Assembly: GCF_029869215.1 (NCBI RefSeq)
Contig: NZ_JARWPM010000383.1
Coordinates: 1 to 34,891 of the forward strand
Length of the DNA stretch: 34,891 bases
From: Nocardia carnea
GTDB lineage: Bacteria; Actinomycetota; Actinomycetes; Mycobacteriales; Mycobacteriaceae
Reading direction: 5' to 3'
Part shown: one piece after another, positions 1 to 8,765 of the stretch
Layout of the letters: each line of letters begins with the position of its first letter
Numbering within the stretch: the first letter of the stretch is position 1
Notes under the pieces: model-generated
Told to the model about the DNA's origin: nothing
The model's database searches: none
The model's input: the letters and a program-made list of their open reading frames with translations, nothing else
Position numbers and translations under genes: made by a program

Positions 1-3000
1 GGCCCCCGCCCTACCGGCCGGCCGGGGGGGCGGGGGGGGGGGGGCTGCCCCCCTATCGGGGTTTGCCGGCCCGGCCCGCGCTTTTGGGGCGGCGCCCCGG
101 TCAACACCCGCGGCCGCGGGCCGACCCCGCCACCGACGTACCGGGGGCGGGTGTCGCCGGACTTTTCGCGCGGCAGGTCCGGGAGACTCCCGACGCCCTC
201 GCGCTGACCGCCGCGGACCAGCGGTTCACCTATCGCGAACTGGCCGAGGCCGCATACCGGGTGGCAGCGGCGCTGGCCGCGCGCGGGATCGGCGCGGAAG
301 ATGCGGTCGCGCTGGCGCTTCCTCGGTCGGCGCATTCGGTGATCGCGGTCCTGGGGGTGCTCGCCGCCGGGGCCGCGTACGTACCGATCGATATCGAACT
401 GCCGGCCGCGCGGATCGCATCGATTCTGCGGCAGGCCGAGCCGCGGGTGATCCTGACCAGCGCCGGGGTCCGCGCACTGGACGATCTCCCCGCGCTGCCG
501 GTCGTCCTGGATATGGACGCGGTCGCGGCAACCGATCCCGGGAACACGGATTTCCCGATGCCGGTCCATCCGGACCAGCGCGCATACCTGATCTTCACCT
601 CGGGTTCGACCGGTGAGCCGAAGGGCGTGGTGGGCACCCACCGGGCGCTGGCCGCCTATTTCGCCGACCACCGGGAACGCGTCTACCGGCCGGCCACCGC
701 TCGGCTGGGCCGCCCGCTGCGGATCGCGCATGCGTGGTCGTTGAGTTTCGATGCGTCCTGGCAGCCGCTGATCGGACTGTTCGACGGCCACGCCGTCCAC
801 CTTTTCGGGGCGGCGGAGATGCGCGATGCCGAGCAGTTGGCCCACGGTATCCGGCGCCACGAACTGGACATGATCGATACGACGCCGTCGATGTTCGCGC
901 AGCTCGCGGCCGCCGGTTTGATCGATACGCACGGCAATGTCCCGCTGGCGGTGCTGGCACTGGGCGGTGAGGCGATCGGGGCGCCGTTGTGGCGGGAACT
1001 GGCCGCGCTGTCCGGGACCGCCGTGCACAACTGCTACGGACCGACGGAGACCACCGTGGAAGCGGTGGTCGCCGCCGTCGGCGATACGTCGGCCGGGCCG
1101 GTGATCGGGCTGCCCACCAGCGGCACCGCGGCATACATCCTCGACTCCCGGCTGCGGGCCGTGCCCGGCGGAGTGGTCGGCGAGCTGTATCTCTCGGGCG
1201 CGCAACTGGCCCGCGGGTACGTCGGCCGGCCCGCCGGTACCGCGGAACGTTTCGTCGCCGACCCGTACCGCCGCGGCGCGCGCATGTACCGCACGGGTGA
1301 TCTGGTGCGCCGGACGGCCACCGGGGAACTCGCCTATATCGGCCGTGCGGACGGGCAGGTGAAGATTCGTGGCTACCGCATCGAACTCGGTGAGATCGAA
1401 ACCGTGCTGGCGGCGTTGCCCGGGGTGCACGCGGCCGCGGTGCTGCCGTACCGCCGGCCGAGCGGCACCGTGCTGATCGGTTTCGTGGCCGGCGCCGGAC
1501 CGGACTTCCGGACGGACGGCCTGCGCGGGCAACTCGGCCGCGACCTGCCCGCCTATATGGTGCCGCAGCGGGTGCTGGCGATGGATGTGCTGCCGTTGAC
1601 CGGTAACGGCAAACTCGATGTGCGCCGGCTGGAATCGCTGGCCGCCGCGAGTTTCGCCGGCGACGGCAGCGGTGCGCCGCGCACCGAGACCGAGCGCGCG
1701 ATCTGCGCCGTGGTCGCGGAACTGACCGGTGGCGCGCAACCGGGTGTGGACAGCGATCTGCTGGAACTCGGGCTCGACAGTATCGTCGCCCTGTCACTGG
1801 TGAACGGGCTGCGCCGGGTGGGTGTCGGCGCGACACCGCGGCTGATCCTGAGCTCGGGCACGATCGCCGAGCTGGCCGAACGTATCGATGCGGGCGACAC
1901 CGGCGAGACCCGGGCCGCGGCCGCCGAATACGGCGCGGTCGGCGCGGTACCGATCCTGTCCTGGATGCACGAATACGGCGGTTACCGGCGCTTCTCGCTG
2001 AGCACGCTGCTCGAGCTACCCGCGGAGATCACCGGCGAACAGCTACGGGCCGTGCTCCAGGCCGTGCTGGACGGCCATGATCTGCTCCGCGCCCGGTTCA
2101 CCGAAACCGCCACCGGCTACGAGTTGTACACCCGGGAACCAGGTGTCGTGGCCGCGGCCGATATCCTCACCACCGTCACCGGCGGCCCGGACCTGCCCGC
2201 GACGGTGGCGGCCCGGGCACAGGCCGAGGCCGAACTGCTCGACCCGCCTGCCGGAGGCCTGGTCCGCGCGACCCGGATCACCCGAGCGCAGGCACCCGAT
2301 CTGCTCCTGCTCACCGTCCATCACCTCGCGGTGGACCCGGTGTCCTGGTACGTGATCAGCGCCGACCTCGCCGCGAGCTGGACCGAGCTCACCACCGCGC
2401 CGGCCGCCCGCGGCCGGGTCCCGGCCCTGCGCCCGCCGGTCGAACACACCGGCTATCGCGAATACGCCGCCGCCCTGCGGGCCCGCGCGTCGCTACCGGA
2501 GGTGCTGGCCCAGCGGGACTACTGGTACAGGCAGTCGGCCCTGCCCGATCCCGTCCTCGGTAGCCGCCGTCCTGACCCGGCCACGGACGGCTGGGGGTCC
2601 TACCGGGCTCGCCGGGTGGAGACCCCGCCCGCGATCACCACCGCGCTGCTGGAAAGCCCCGCCGCGGTGACCGGAGTGCGCGAATTCCTGCTCGCCACCC
2701 TGGTCGTCACGCTCACGACCTGGCGCGCCGAACGCGGCCAGGACCCGGCGGGCGGCGCGTATGTGGCGATGGAGGCGCACGGCCGCGAGGACGCGCTCCT
2801 CGGTCCGGATATCGATACGTCCCATACCGTCGGCTGGTTCACCAGTATGTTCCCGGCGCGGTTCGGTGCCGGTGCCGAGCCGGTGGATCTCGCCGCGGCC
2901 GGCCAGGATCCGGTCAAGGTCCGGGCGCTGCTGGACGCGGTGGCGGCCGAGGTGGCCGCTGTACCCAACAACGGCCTGGACTACGGGGTCCTGCGATACC

Positions 3001-3359
3001 TCGCCGCGGACCCCGGCCTGGCCGCCGCACCCGCGCCGCAGATCCTGTTCGACTATCTCGGGCGCGTCGATATGACCGGCTCCGGTACTCCGTGGACCCC
3101 GGTCACCGAGGGCGGACTGGTCGAACATCTGCCGCTGGCACCGGAACCCGATTTCGGTCTGCGCTGCGCCCTGGACGTGCTCGCCGGTATCGGGCCCACC
3201 CCGGACGGCCCGCAGCTGGTGACCCTGTTGCGCTGGAGCGACGCCGTTTTCACCGAAACCGATATCGACCGGCTGACCGCGATCTGGCAGGACGCGACGG
3301 CGGCGCTCATCCGCGCGCTCGGACCGGTCGACCTGCGCGCCGTCGACTCGGTCGCCTGA
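1..3359 (+). CDS. Non-ribosomal peptide synthetase, A-PCP-E (5' partial)
   Basis: This is the 3' part of a peptide synthetase that activates one amino acid and epimerises it to the D form. The frame stays open to the left edge, so the gene is probably truncated there; the first possible start is a TTG at 63, used here as residue 1. The adenylation domain spans about 30-525, with A3 TSGSTGEPKG (179-188), A5 NCYGPTE (323-329) and A10 Lys517. A carrier domain follows with LGLDS (Ser573 for phosphopantetheine). The last domain (about 625-1090) is an epimerase: HHLAVDPVSW at 753, EAHGRE at 904, VGWFTSMFP at 923 and FDYLGR near 1013 match E-domain motifs. A hand-aligned specificity code reads D-A-Q-D-A-G-C-V-E-K; two acidic pocket residues hint at a basic substrate, but I cannot assign it. 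It lies 41 nt upstream of the next synthetase. Confidence 0.93.
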   Translation, partial: PPPYRPAGGAGGGGLPPYRGLPARPALLGRRPGQHPRPRADPATDVPGAGVAGLFARQVRETPDALALTAADQRFTYRELAEAAYRVAAALAARGIGAEDAVALALPRSAHSVIAVLGVLAAGAAYVPIDIELPAARIASILRQAEPRVILTSAGVRALDDLPALPVVLDMDAVAATDPGNTDFPMPVHPDQRAYLIFTSGSTGEPKGVVGTHRALAAYFADHRERVYRPATARLGRPLRIAHAWSLSFDASWQPLIGLFDGHAVHLFGAAEMRDAEQLAHGIRRHELDMIDTTPSMFAQLAAAGLIDTHGNVPLAVLALGGEAIGAPLWRELAALSGTAVHNCYGPTETTVEAVVAAVGDTSAGPVIGLPTSGTAAYILDSRLRAVPGGVVGELYLSGAQLARGYVGRPAGTAERFVADPYRRGARMYRTGDLVRRTATGELAYIGRADGQVKIRGYRIELGEIETVLAALPGVHAAAVLPYRRPSGTVLIGFVAGAGPDFRTDGLRGQLGRDLPAYMVPQRVLAMDVLPLTGNGKLDVRRLESLAAASFAGDGSGAPRTETERAICAVVAELTGGAQPGVDSDLLELGLDSIVALSLVNGLRRVGVGATPRLILSSGTIAELAERIDAGDTGETRAAAAEYGAVGAVPILSWMHEYGGYRRFSLSTLLELPAEITGEQLRAVLQAVLDGHDLLRARFTETATGYELYTREPGVVAAADILTTVTGGPDLPATVAARAQAEAELLDPPAGGLVRATRITRAQAPDLLLLTVHHLAVDPVSWYVISADLAASWTELTTAPAARGRVPALRPPVEHTGYREYAAALRARASLPEVLAQRDYWYRQSALPDPVLGSRRPDPATDGWGSYRARRVETPPAITTALLESPAAVTGVREFLLATLVVTLTTWRAERGQDPAGGAYVAMEAHGREDALLGPDIDTSHTVGWFTSMFPARFGAGAEPVDLAAAGQDPVKVRALLDAVAAEVAAVPNNGLDYGVLRYLAADPGLAAAPAPQILFDYLGRVDMTGSGTPWTPVTEGGLVEHLPLAPEPDFGLRCALDVLAGIGPTPDGPQLVTLLRWSDAVFTETDIDRLTAIWQDATAALIRALGPVDLRAVDSVA

Positions 3360-3400
3360 CCCCGAACCTCCACCCACGCAGCGATTCCCGAAGGAAAGCC

Positions 3401-6400
3401 ATGGCAGACGATATTCTCGAGCGCCGTAAACAACTACTGCGGCAGCGGCTCGGGGAACAGGCGATCACCGCCGCCGAGCCGGCGCCACCGGCGCGGCGCG
3501 GTACGGACCCGAGTCCGCTGTCGGACGCCCAGCGCCGGATGTGGTTCGTCCAGCGGCTGGACCCGGACGATACGACGCTCAACATCTGTGTCGCCTACCG
3601 GCTCAGCGGCGAGCTGGACGCCACCCGCCTGCGGGCCGCGTTCGCCACGCTGGTCGCGCGGCACGAGATCCTGCGGACCACGTATCACATCGACGATACG
3701 GGTGAGCCGTACCAGGTGTCCCGGGTCGGCGCCGAATTGGCCTGGCAGGACCACGATCTCACCGAGCTGCCGGAGAGCGGCCGGGAGCGGCGGGTGGAGG
3801 TGCTGGCCCGCCGGGAGTTCGCCCGGCCGTTCGACCTCACCCAGGATTCGCCGCTGCGCGCGAGCCTGGTCCGCACCGGCGACGCCGGCCATGTACTCAT
3901 CCTGACCGTGCACCACATCGCCTGGGACGACGACTCCTGGCCGGTGTTCTTCGCCGAGGTCAACGCCGCGTACCGGGATACGGACCTACCCGAGTTGACG
4001 GTCCAGTACGCCGATATCGCCGCCGCGCGCACCCGGGCCGCCGAAACCGACGCCGCCGATCTCGACTACTGGCGCGGGGTGCTCACGCCGCTGCCGAGCC
4101 GGCTCGAACTACCGGGACGGTCCCCGTCCGCGGGCTACAGCCGAAATGCCGAGACGCGGGTGCGCTCGCTGCCCGGCGACCTGATGGAGCGCGTCGGTGC
4201 GGTGGGCCGCGACTATTCGGCGACCCCGTTCATGGTGCTGCTGGCCGGTTTCCAGGCCTTGATCCGGCGCTATACCGCGGCCACCGATTTCCTGATCTCG
4301 GTGCCGGTGACGAACCGTTCCGGGCGCGGCGCCGCGGCGCGGCTCGGCTACTTGGGGAATAACGTCATGATACGCGCGACTTCGGAGCGCGACGCGAACT
4401 TCGCCCAGTTGCTCGAATCCACTGTCACGACCGCGACCGGAGCGTTCGCCCATCAAGGGCTGGGTATCGAACAGGTGGTGCGCGCGGTCGGGCCCGACCG
4501 GGTGGCCGGCCGCGACGGGCTGGCGCAGATCGTCCAGCTCAGTTTCGGGATGCGCGGCGCCGTCAACGGTTTCGACCTGCCCGGTGTGCGGGCCGCCGAG
4601 CTGCCGCTCGCCAGCGCGGTGGCCCAGGAGGAACTGGGCCTGATGATCGTGGCCGACGATTCGGGCACCCGGGTCGAGGCGACCTACCTGGTGGACGCGC
4701 TCGACCAGCGCACCGTCGACCAGCTGCTCGACCACTACGTCCAGTTGCTCGGCAGTGTGCTGGACACACCCGAGCGCCGGCTGTCCGAGATCGATATCCT
4801 GGGCGCCGACCGCGCCGCCGTCCTCGCGGCCTCCCACGGCCCCCTCGCCGCGAGCGAGCCCACCACGATGGTGGCGCAACTCGAGGAGCGGGTCGCGGCG
4901 ACGCCCGCGGCGCTCGCGGTGGTCTCCGACGAGATCGAACTGACCTACGCCGAGCTCAACGCCCGGGCGAACCGGCTGGCGTACTGGTTGCTCGCGGAGG
5001 GTGTGGGTCCGGAGGATATCGTCGCGGTGGGGCTGGCCACCTCGGTGGATTTCGTCGTCGCGGTCTGGGCGATTCTCAAATCAGGTGCGGCCTATCTGCC
5101 CATCGATCCCGGGTACCCGGCCGAGCGTATCGACTACCTGATCGACGACGCCCGGCCGCGGATCCGGTTCACCGAGAGCAGCTACGCCGCGGCGGTCGCC
5201 GCCGCCGCGACCCTGCCCGCGACGAACCCGGCGGATACCGACCGGAAGGCGCCGTTGCGCCCCGGCAACATCGCGTATGTCATCTACACCTCCGGCTCCA
5301 CCGGGCAGCCCAAAGGCGTTCCGGTCCCGCACGCGGCGATCGCCGACCACCTGGCCAGTTTCGCCGCCGAGTGGGACCTCACCCCCGCGGACAGGGTGCT
5401 GCAATCCACCTCGGTGAGTTTCGACGCCTCCCTGATGGATATCTTCGTGACCCAGTACGTCGGCGGGTGCGTGGTGATCCCGAAACCCAACGCCTACCGT
5501 GATATCCCCTATGTGGCCGATCTGGTCACCCGGCACGGGGTCTCGGTACTGCACATGGTGCCGTCCATGCTGGCCACCTTCCTGCTGCTCCCCGAGATCA
5601 ACGACTGGACCACGCTGCGGCATATGCCGGTGGGCGGGGAGGCGCTGCCGGGTGAGGTGGCCGACCGGTTCACCGCCCGGTTCGACGCGCAACTGCGCAA
5701 CCATTACGGCCCGACCGAGGCCGTGGTGTGTTCCACCCATATGCCGGTGGAGGGGCCGCATGGCACCGGCATCGTCCCGATCGGGCGGCCGAACCGCAAT
5801 GTCCACCTGTATCTGCTCGACGACGCGCTACAACTCGTGCCCAACGGTGTGGTCGGCGAAATCTACCTCGGTGGTGATCAGCTCGCCCGCGGCTATCTGC
5901 ATCGGGCCGGACTGAGCGCCGAACGGTTCGTCGCCGATCCGTTCCGGGCCGGGCAACGCCTGTACCGCACGGGTGATCTCGGCCGGCGCGGCCCGGACGG
6001 CATGATCGAATTCATCGGGCGCACCGACGAGCAGGTCAAGGTGCGTGGCCACCGGATCGAACTCGGCGAGGTCGAGGCCGCGATCAGTAACCACCCGGAC
6101 GTGGCACATGCCGTCGTCGTGGTCACCGAACATCCCTCGCTGGGGCAGATCCTGGCGGCCTACCCGGTTCCCGTGCCCGGCGCCGAACTGGACCTGGACG
6201 CGTTGCGCGCCCGGGTGGCGGCGCGGTTGCCCGAATACATGATTCCGGCGGCCTACACGGTGATCGACCGGATCCCGCTCACCACGCACGGCAAACTCGA
6301 CCGGCGCGCCCTGCCCGTCCCGGAATTGGCCGTGACCGGCGAGTTCCGCGCGCCGCGGACGCCCACCGAACGCCGGATCGCCGAACTCTACGGGCGCCTG

Positions 6401-8473
6401 TTCGACCGGGCCGAGATCGGCGCCGACGATTCGTTCTTCGCGCTGGGCGGGCATTCCCTGCTCGCCGCCCGCCTGATCTCCATGATCCGCGCGGAGTTCG
6501 GCCTCGAACTCGATATGCGGGTGCCGTTCGATACCCCGACCGTCAGTGGGCTGGCCGCGTATATCGGCGCGAAATTCCTGAAGGAATTCGGCATCGATAT
6601 CGACGATATGGCCGGCTTCGACGAGGCGGACGGCGATTCGGCCGCGGCCGGCGCCGCCGGGCCGGCGCCGCGCCCCGCGCTGGTGCGCCGCGACCACCCC
6701 GAGCGTATCCCGCTGAACTACTCCCAGCGCATGTACTGGTTACAACGCCGGATGGAAGGCGCGATCGACGGCGAGAACGTCACCTACCCGGTGCGTTTCG
6801 ACGGTCCGCTCGATATCGATGCCCTGCGCGCCGCGATCACCGATGTGGCCACCCGGCACGACTCCCTGCGCACCACCTTCCCCGAACACGAGGGCACCCC
6901 GTACCAGCACATCGCACCGCCCGCGCCGGTACCGATGCCGGTGGTCGATCTGCGCGAGGGCGGCGCGGACCCGGCCGAACTCCTGGAACGGGAACTGGCT
7001 GCGGACGCGGCCTACGTTTTCGATCTGGCGACCGAGATCCAGCTGCGCGTACGGCTGCTGGTACTCGACGAGCGGACCCATGTGCTCTCGATCCTGATGC
7101 ATCACATCATCGCCGACCGCCAGTCCTGCGAAATCTTCGTCGACGATCTCACCACGGCCTACCGTGCGCGGCTGCACGGAACGGCACCGGACTGGCCGGA
7201 GCTGGAGATCCAGTTCGCCGATTTCGCGATCTGGCAGCGGGAGATCTTCGATCGCGCCCCCGGACACGGTGCGGTGAGCGCCTACGGCCAGGAACTGCTG
7301 GACTACTGGTGCACCGCGCTCGACGGTATGCCGGACGAGATCGCGGTCGCGCACGACCATCCCCGCCCGGCGGTACTCGCCCGGCACGGTGTGAGCGCCA
7401 CCCGGCGCCTACCGGCCGCCACCTGGCTGGGCGCCCGGCAGCAGGCGGAAGCCGCCGGAACCACCGAATTCATGCTCTGCCAGGCGATGAGCGCGGTGAC
7501 CCTGCACGCGCTGGGTGCCGGCAACGATCTGCCGATCGGCGCGGCGGTGGCCAACCGGCTCGACGAACAGACCGACCGGATGATCGGCCTGTTCGCGAAT
7601 ATGGTGGTGCTGCGCAACGATCTGTCGGGCGAACCGACCCCGCGCGAGGTGCTTTCCCGGGTCCGCGACGCTGCGCTGGACGCGATCACCCGGCAGGGCG
7701 TTCCCTTCGACCGGCTGGTGGAAACGATCAATCCGCCGCGCACCCTCTCGCGCAACCCGCTGTTCCAGGTGGTGATGCATTTCCGGAACCGGCCCCCGGC
7801 AGCCGCTTTCACGGCCGACGGTACGACCACGGTGACCGGTATCGCCAAGCAGTACGAAGTGTCGTTCATGGATATCCACTTCGACTACACCGTGGAAACC
7901 GACGGTGACCTCACCACCCGCGTGGTGGTGAACACCGATCTCTACGAGCCGGAAACCGGTGCGGTGTTCGCCGATGTGCTGGCGCGGGTGGTGGAATGTT
8001 TCGCCACCCAACCCGACCGCCCGGTGCGCGAACTGCGGGTGCTGCCCGACGGCTGGGACACCGGCCGTGTGGTGGTGCGCCATGAGGATCCGATCGAGCC
8101 GGCAGTTCTGGGCGGTGGCACCCTGCTCACCGAGACCGAGCGGACCATCGCGACCCTGCTCGCCGAACTCCTCGAAATCGACGAGGTCGGCCGCGAGGAC
8201 GGTTTCTTCGCGCTCGGCGGCGACAGCGTGATCGCCATCCAGCTCGCCACTCGCGCCGGCGAAGCGGGCCTGCCGCTGGCTCCGCAGCTGTTGTTCGAAT
8301 ACTTCACCATCGCCGATCTCGCCGCGGCAGTGGACGAGCTCATCGCGAATCCGCCCGGACCGGAAGGTGAATCGGCGGCAGGTGCACAGCAGCATCTCGC
8401 CCCGATGGCGGCCTCGGGACTCGACGCCGACACGCTGAAGAATCTGCAGAACGCCTGGTCGGCGCAGGGCTGA
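3401..8473 (+). CDS. Non-ribosomal peptide synthetase, C-A-PCP-C-PCP, no thioesterase
   Basis: A 1690-residue peptide synthetase. The ATG at 3401 follows an AAGGAAAG ribosome-binding site and gives a short helical N-terminus suited to docking with the upstream epimerase protein; the frame extends further upstream but overlaps that gene. Domains: condensation (about 38-460, HHIAWDD at 171), adenylation (about 487-985, TSGSTGQPKG near 628, HYGPTE), carrier (LGGHS, Ser1019), second condensation (about 1100-1545, HHIIADR at 1234), terminal carrier (LGGDS, Ser1609). The first condensation domain should accept a D-residue donor because it follows an E domain. The terminal C-PCP pair has no adenylation domain, and there is no thioesterase or reductase. 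The last residue must therefore be loaded in trans, or release must be by another route. The hand-aligned code D-A-M-H-P-G-H-V-C-K matches nothing I can name. Confidence 0.95.
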   Translation: MADDILERRKQLLRQRLGEQAITAAEPAPPARRGTDPSPLSDAQRRMWFVQRLDPDDTTLNICVAYRLSGELDATRLRAAFATLVARHEILRTTYHIDDTGEPYQVSRVGAELAWQDHDLTELPESGRERRVEVLARREFARPFDLTQDSPLRASLVRTGDAGHVLILTVHHIAWDDDSWPVFFAEVNAAYRDTDLPELTVQYADIAAARTRAAETDAADLDYWRGVLTPLPSRLELPGRSPSAGYSRNAETRVRSLPGDLMERVGAVGRDYSATPFMVLLAGFQALIRRYTAATDFLISVPVTNRSGRGAAARLGYLGNNVMIRATSERDANFAQLLESTVTTATGAFAHQGLGIEQVVRAVGPDRVAGRDGLAQIVQLSFGMRGAVNGFDLPGVRAAELPLASAVAQEELGLMIVADDSGTRVEATYLVDALDQRTVDQLLDHYVQLLGSVLDTPERRLSEIDILGADRAAVLAASHGPLAASEPTTMVAQLEERVAATPAALAVVSDEIELTYAELNARANRLAYWLLAEGVGPEDIVAVGLATSVDFVVAVWAILKSGAAYLPIDPGYPAERIDYLIDDARPRIRFTESSYAAAVAAAATLPATNPADTDRKAPLRPGNIAYVIYTSGSTGQPKGVPVPHAAIADHLASFAAEWDLTPADRVLQSTSVSFDASLMDIFVTQYVGGCVVIPKPNAYRDIPYVADLVTRHGVSVLHMVPSMLATFLLLPEINDWTTLRHMPVGGEALPGEVADRFTARFDAQLRNHYGPTEAVVCSTHMPVEGPHGTGIVPIGRPNRNVHLYLLDDALQLVPNGVVGEIYLGGDQLARGYLHRAGLSAERFVADPFRAGQRLYRTGDLGRRGPDGMIEFIGRTDEQVKVRGHRIELGEVEAAISNHPDVAHAVVVVTEHPSLGQILAAYPVPVPGAELDLDALRARVAARLPEYMIPAAYTVIDRIPLTTHGKLDRRALPVPELAVTGEFRAPRTPTERRIAELYGRLFDRAEIGADDSFFALGGHSLLAARLISMIRAEFGLELDMRVPFDTPTVSGLAAYIGAKFLKEFGIDIDDMAGFDEADGDSAAAGAAGPAPRPALVRRDHPERIPLNYSQRMYWLQRRMEGAIDGENVTYPVRFDGPLDIDALRAAITDVATRHDSLRTTFPEHEGTPYQHIAPPAPVPMPVVDLREGGADPAELLERELAADAAYVFDLATEIQLRVRLLVLDERTHVLSILMHHIIADRQSCEIFVDDLTTAYRARLHGTAPDWPELEIQFADFAIWQREIFDRAPGHGAVSAYGQELLDYWCTALDGMPDEIAVAHDHPRPAVLARHGVSATRRLPAATWLGARQQAEAAGTTEFMLCQAMSAVTLHALGAGNDLPIGAAVANRLDEQTDRMIGLFANMVVLRNDLSGEPTPREVLSRVRDAALDAITRQGVPFDRLVETINPPRTLSRNPLFQVVMHFRNRPPAAAFTADGTTTVTGIAKQYEVSFMDIHFDYTVETDGDLTTRVVVNTDLYEPETGAVFADVLARVVECFATQPDRPVRELRVLPDGWDTGRVVVRHEDPIEPAVLGGGTLLTETERTIATLLAELLEIDEVGREDGFFALGGDSVIAIQLATRAGEAGLPLAPQLLFEYFTIADLAAAVDELIANPPGPEGESAAGAQQHLAPMAASGLDADTLKNLQNAWSAQG

Positions 8474-8484
8474 TCGGACGCCGG

Positions 8485-8517
8485 GTGCCCGGTGACGGAT
8501 GAGGGGTCACCGGGCAC
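8485..8517 (+). terminator. Hairpin terminator after the NRPS operon
   Basis: A perfect 12-bp stem (8485-8496 pairing with 8506-8517) with a 9-nt loop starts 12 nt after the stop codon of the second synthetase. There is no T tract, as is common for actinobacterial intrinsic terminators. Confidence 0.75.
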
Positions 8518-8553
8518 GCGGTCGTCGGTCCGCGAAACGGAGGCGGCCCGAGA

Positions 8554-8636
8554 GGCCGCAATGATTCCGCGTGCCGGTCGATTCGCCGGCGTGCGGGTTC
8601 GTCTCTGTGCGGCGTGCGAACCGGGTCATTGCGGCC
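8554..8636. other. Branched inverted-repeat element (three-way junction) between convergent genes
   Basis: An outer perfect 11-bp inverted repeat (8554-8564 with 8626-8636) encloses two further hairpins. One has an 11-bp stem with two G-T pairs (8567-8577 with 8586-8596); the other has a 5-bp stem (8597-8601 with 8617-8621). The predicted 83-nt fold is a Y shape. It sits between the convergent synthetase and dehydrogenase genes. It could be a terminator for the minus-strand genes, a small RNA or a dispersed palindromic repeat. The rest of 8474-8765 shows no convincing gene. Confidence 0.45.
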
Positions 8637-8765
8637 GGCGCGGGGCTCGGGACCACCACCCGCGCGCCGTCGTCTGCCGGTACAGCGCGCTGTTGCCTCG
8701 GCTCGGTGTGGCGCCGGTATCGAACGTCCTGATCGCTGCGGCCGTCCTGGCGCTGGAGGGACCGG

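Noticed and set aside
1..62. Very G-rich start of the window
   Set aside because: A run of Gs with little coding character looks like a low-quality sequence end. It keeps the NRPS frame open but is not reported as a G-quadruplex or regulatory element.
595..1836. Long antisense open frame opposite the first NRPS
   Set aside because: Arg/Pro-rich translation typical of the complement of GC-rich coding DNA; the plus strand has full adenylation motifs.
63..3359. Classing the C-terminal domain of the first synthetase as a condensation domain
   Set aside because: HHLAVDPVSW alone would allow it, but EAHGRE, VGWFTSMFP and FDYLGR are epimerase motifs.
3401..8473. Heterocyclisation (Cy) domain that would feed the SagB-type oxidase
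   Set aside because: Both condensation domains have HHxxxD, not the DxxxxD motif of Cy domains.
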